A stretch of DNA of 14,427 bases. Origin: Oxalobacteraceae bacterium. GTDB lineage: Bacteria > Pseudomonadota > Gammaproteobacteria > Burkholderiales > Burkholderiaceae_D. This document shows positions 13,966 through 14,427 of the stretch, piece after piece (within the stretch, counting starts at the first letter, position 1; the number at the start of each line of letters is the position of its first letter). The stretch lies in the NCBI GenBank assembly GCA_003537575.1, contig DPRS01000031.1, positions 60,041 through 74,467 on the forward strand. Reading direction: 5' to 3'. Under the pieces are notes generated by a model. That model did not search any database. It was not told the DNA's origin and saw nothing but the letters and a program-made list of their open reading frames with translations. The position numbers and the translations under genes are program-made.

Positions 13966-14318
13966 GCTACCTGATTTTTGCTATGCCGATGAGGGCCAAA
14001 TGTCATTCCGGCTTGCGACTGTTGTGCTGGCCGTTGCTTAGAACCCACTTTTTGCGGCTGGCATATCTTCATGTCATTCCACAGCAGTATCAAAGCTTGT
14101 TGTGAGAGCTGTGGGTCAGTTTTTCATTTCCGCAGTTTTTGATTTTTCTCGCAGCCTGCGCTTGCGCTGTTTTAACTATTTTTTGCATTTTCGAAACAAC
14201 TAATTTGCTAAAATGCAACAAAAATATTAAATTGGCATTGCCGCGCGTGGGATTATTCTCCATTCCTTTCTCTCGCCTTAGATGCAATAGGGCGGTTTAC
14301 CGCCAGCACAAGCAAACA
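13966..14318. other. Intergenic region between divergent genes, AT-rich on its right half
   Basis: No credible gene lies in these 353 bases; a minus-strand frame at 14090-14287 has neither family signature nor convincing ribosome site. The region must hold the promoters of the kinase (leftwards) and of the truncated gene at the right edge (rightwards). ATGTCATTCC occurs twice (14000-14009 and 14071-14080). From about 14120 to 14235 the composition becomes markedly AT-rich with T-runs, unlike the rest of the window. A small hairpin GGCGG-TTTA-CCGCC (14291-14304) lies just before the start of the rightward gene. Confidence 0.7.
14183..14218 (+). promoter_or_regulatory. Inverted repeat overlapping a putative extended -10 promoter
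   Basis: Perfect 9-base arms TTGCATTTT (14183-14191) and AAAATGCAA (14210-14218) are separated by 18 bases. The right arm overlaps TGCTAAAAT (14206-14214), a good extended -10 element whose TAAAAT (14209-14214) differs from TATAAT at one base. TTGCAT in the left arm could serve as a poor -35, but its spacing of 20 is too long. Transcription would begin near 14221, about 100 bases before the gene at 14319. A regulator bound at the repeat would block the promoter. Confidence 0.45.
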
Positions 14319-14427
14319 ATGATGAGACTTTCTTATTCCCGCGTATTTCTCGGAGTACTCCTGTCGGCTGCCGCCGTCGTGCACGCAGCCGAAGATCCCG
14401 GCAATCCGATCGGGCGTTTTGACGTTA
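14319..14427 (+). CDS. N-terminus of an exported protein, possibly a TpsB/ShlB-type outer-membrane transporter, cut by window end
   Basis: Thirty-six codons are visible from ATG 14319 (a second ATG follows at 14322). They encode a signal peptide: a short basic start, a hydrophobic core VFLGVLLSAAAVV, and probable cleavage after VHA or HAA before EDPGNP. The mature start reads EDPGNPIGRFDV. An NP-x-x-RFDV/RFDI sequence right after the signal peptide is reminiscent of ShlB/FhaC-type two-partner-secretion transporters, where it leads into the POTRA domain; this is a similarity from memory over a dozen residues and is weak. No good Shine-Dalgarno is visible (AGCAAAC upstream). Its AT-rich upstream region differs from the rest of the window, which may indicate acquired or silenced DNA. 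Confidence 0.6.
   Translation, partial: MMRLSYSRVFLGVLLSAAAVVHAAEDPGNPIGRFDV

Noticed and set aside
14152..14185. Possible terminator CAGC...GCTG followed by TTTT and a later T-run
   Set aside because: The stem is only four base pairs with a ten-base loop, and no plus-strand gene ends nearby.
14090..14287. Small minus-strand open frame of 65 codons in the AT-rich intergenic region
   Set aside because: It has no convincing Shine-Dalgarno and no recognisable motif, and it would overlap the promoter region of the rightward gene.
1..14427. CRISPR arrays, insertion sequences, tRNA or rRNA genes
   Set aside because: No regularly spaced repeats, no transposase-like frame with terminal inverted repeats, and no tRNA- or rRNA-like sequence was seen on either strand.

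Overview
The window is a GC-rich, densely packed stretch of chromosome, probably from a betaproteobacterium of the order Burkholderiales. An Oxalobacteraceae-like genus would fit, judged by the look of HemE and CcoG and by the family mix; this is inference, since no 16S or other marker is present. Thirteen genes are supported: eleven complete and two cut by the window edges. All run on the plus strand except one large hybrid histidine kinase.

Layout. (1) 2-3452 is a tightly coupled regulatory block: the 3' part of a TlpA/ResA-type thioredoxin, a membrane sensor histidine kinase with a cysteine cluster inside its dimerisation domain, and an NtrC-type sigma-54 activator. (2) 3510-6818 is a periplasmic set: a secreted Sel1-repeat protein, a monoheme class I cytochrome c, and two tandem paralogous seven-bladed propeller proteins that stand free rather than fused to a kinase. 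(3) 6926-8014 is hemE, preceded by a long interrupted hairpin. (4) 8152-11510 is a four-gene redox cluster: a two-helix membrane protein ending in a HAMP-like segment, a membrane-anchored periplasmic heptaheme cytochrome c, a second small two-helix membrane protein, and a CcoG/FixG-type membrane ferredoxin. (5) 11548-13965 on the minus strand is a soluble PAS hybrid histidine kinase with two receiver domains and an HPt domain. (6) 13966-14318 is an AT-rich intergenic region, followed by the first 36 codons of a secreted or outer-membrane protein.

How it may work together (inference). Blocks 1, 2 and 4 look like one dedicated periplasmic electron-transfer system with its own regulator: a thioredoxin able to service cytochrome c cysteines, a cysteine-bearing sensor, a sigma-54 activator, a monoheme and a heptaheme cytochrome, a membrane iron-sulfur protein, and two propellers as candidate binding or scaffold proteins. 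No terminal reductase or oxidase is visible, so the electron acceptor cannot be named. The most original parts are the twin propellers with a shared insertion, the heptaheme cytochrome bracketed by two small membrane proteins, and the cysteine cluster in the kinase. Every family assignment is read from motifs; no database search was possible.
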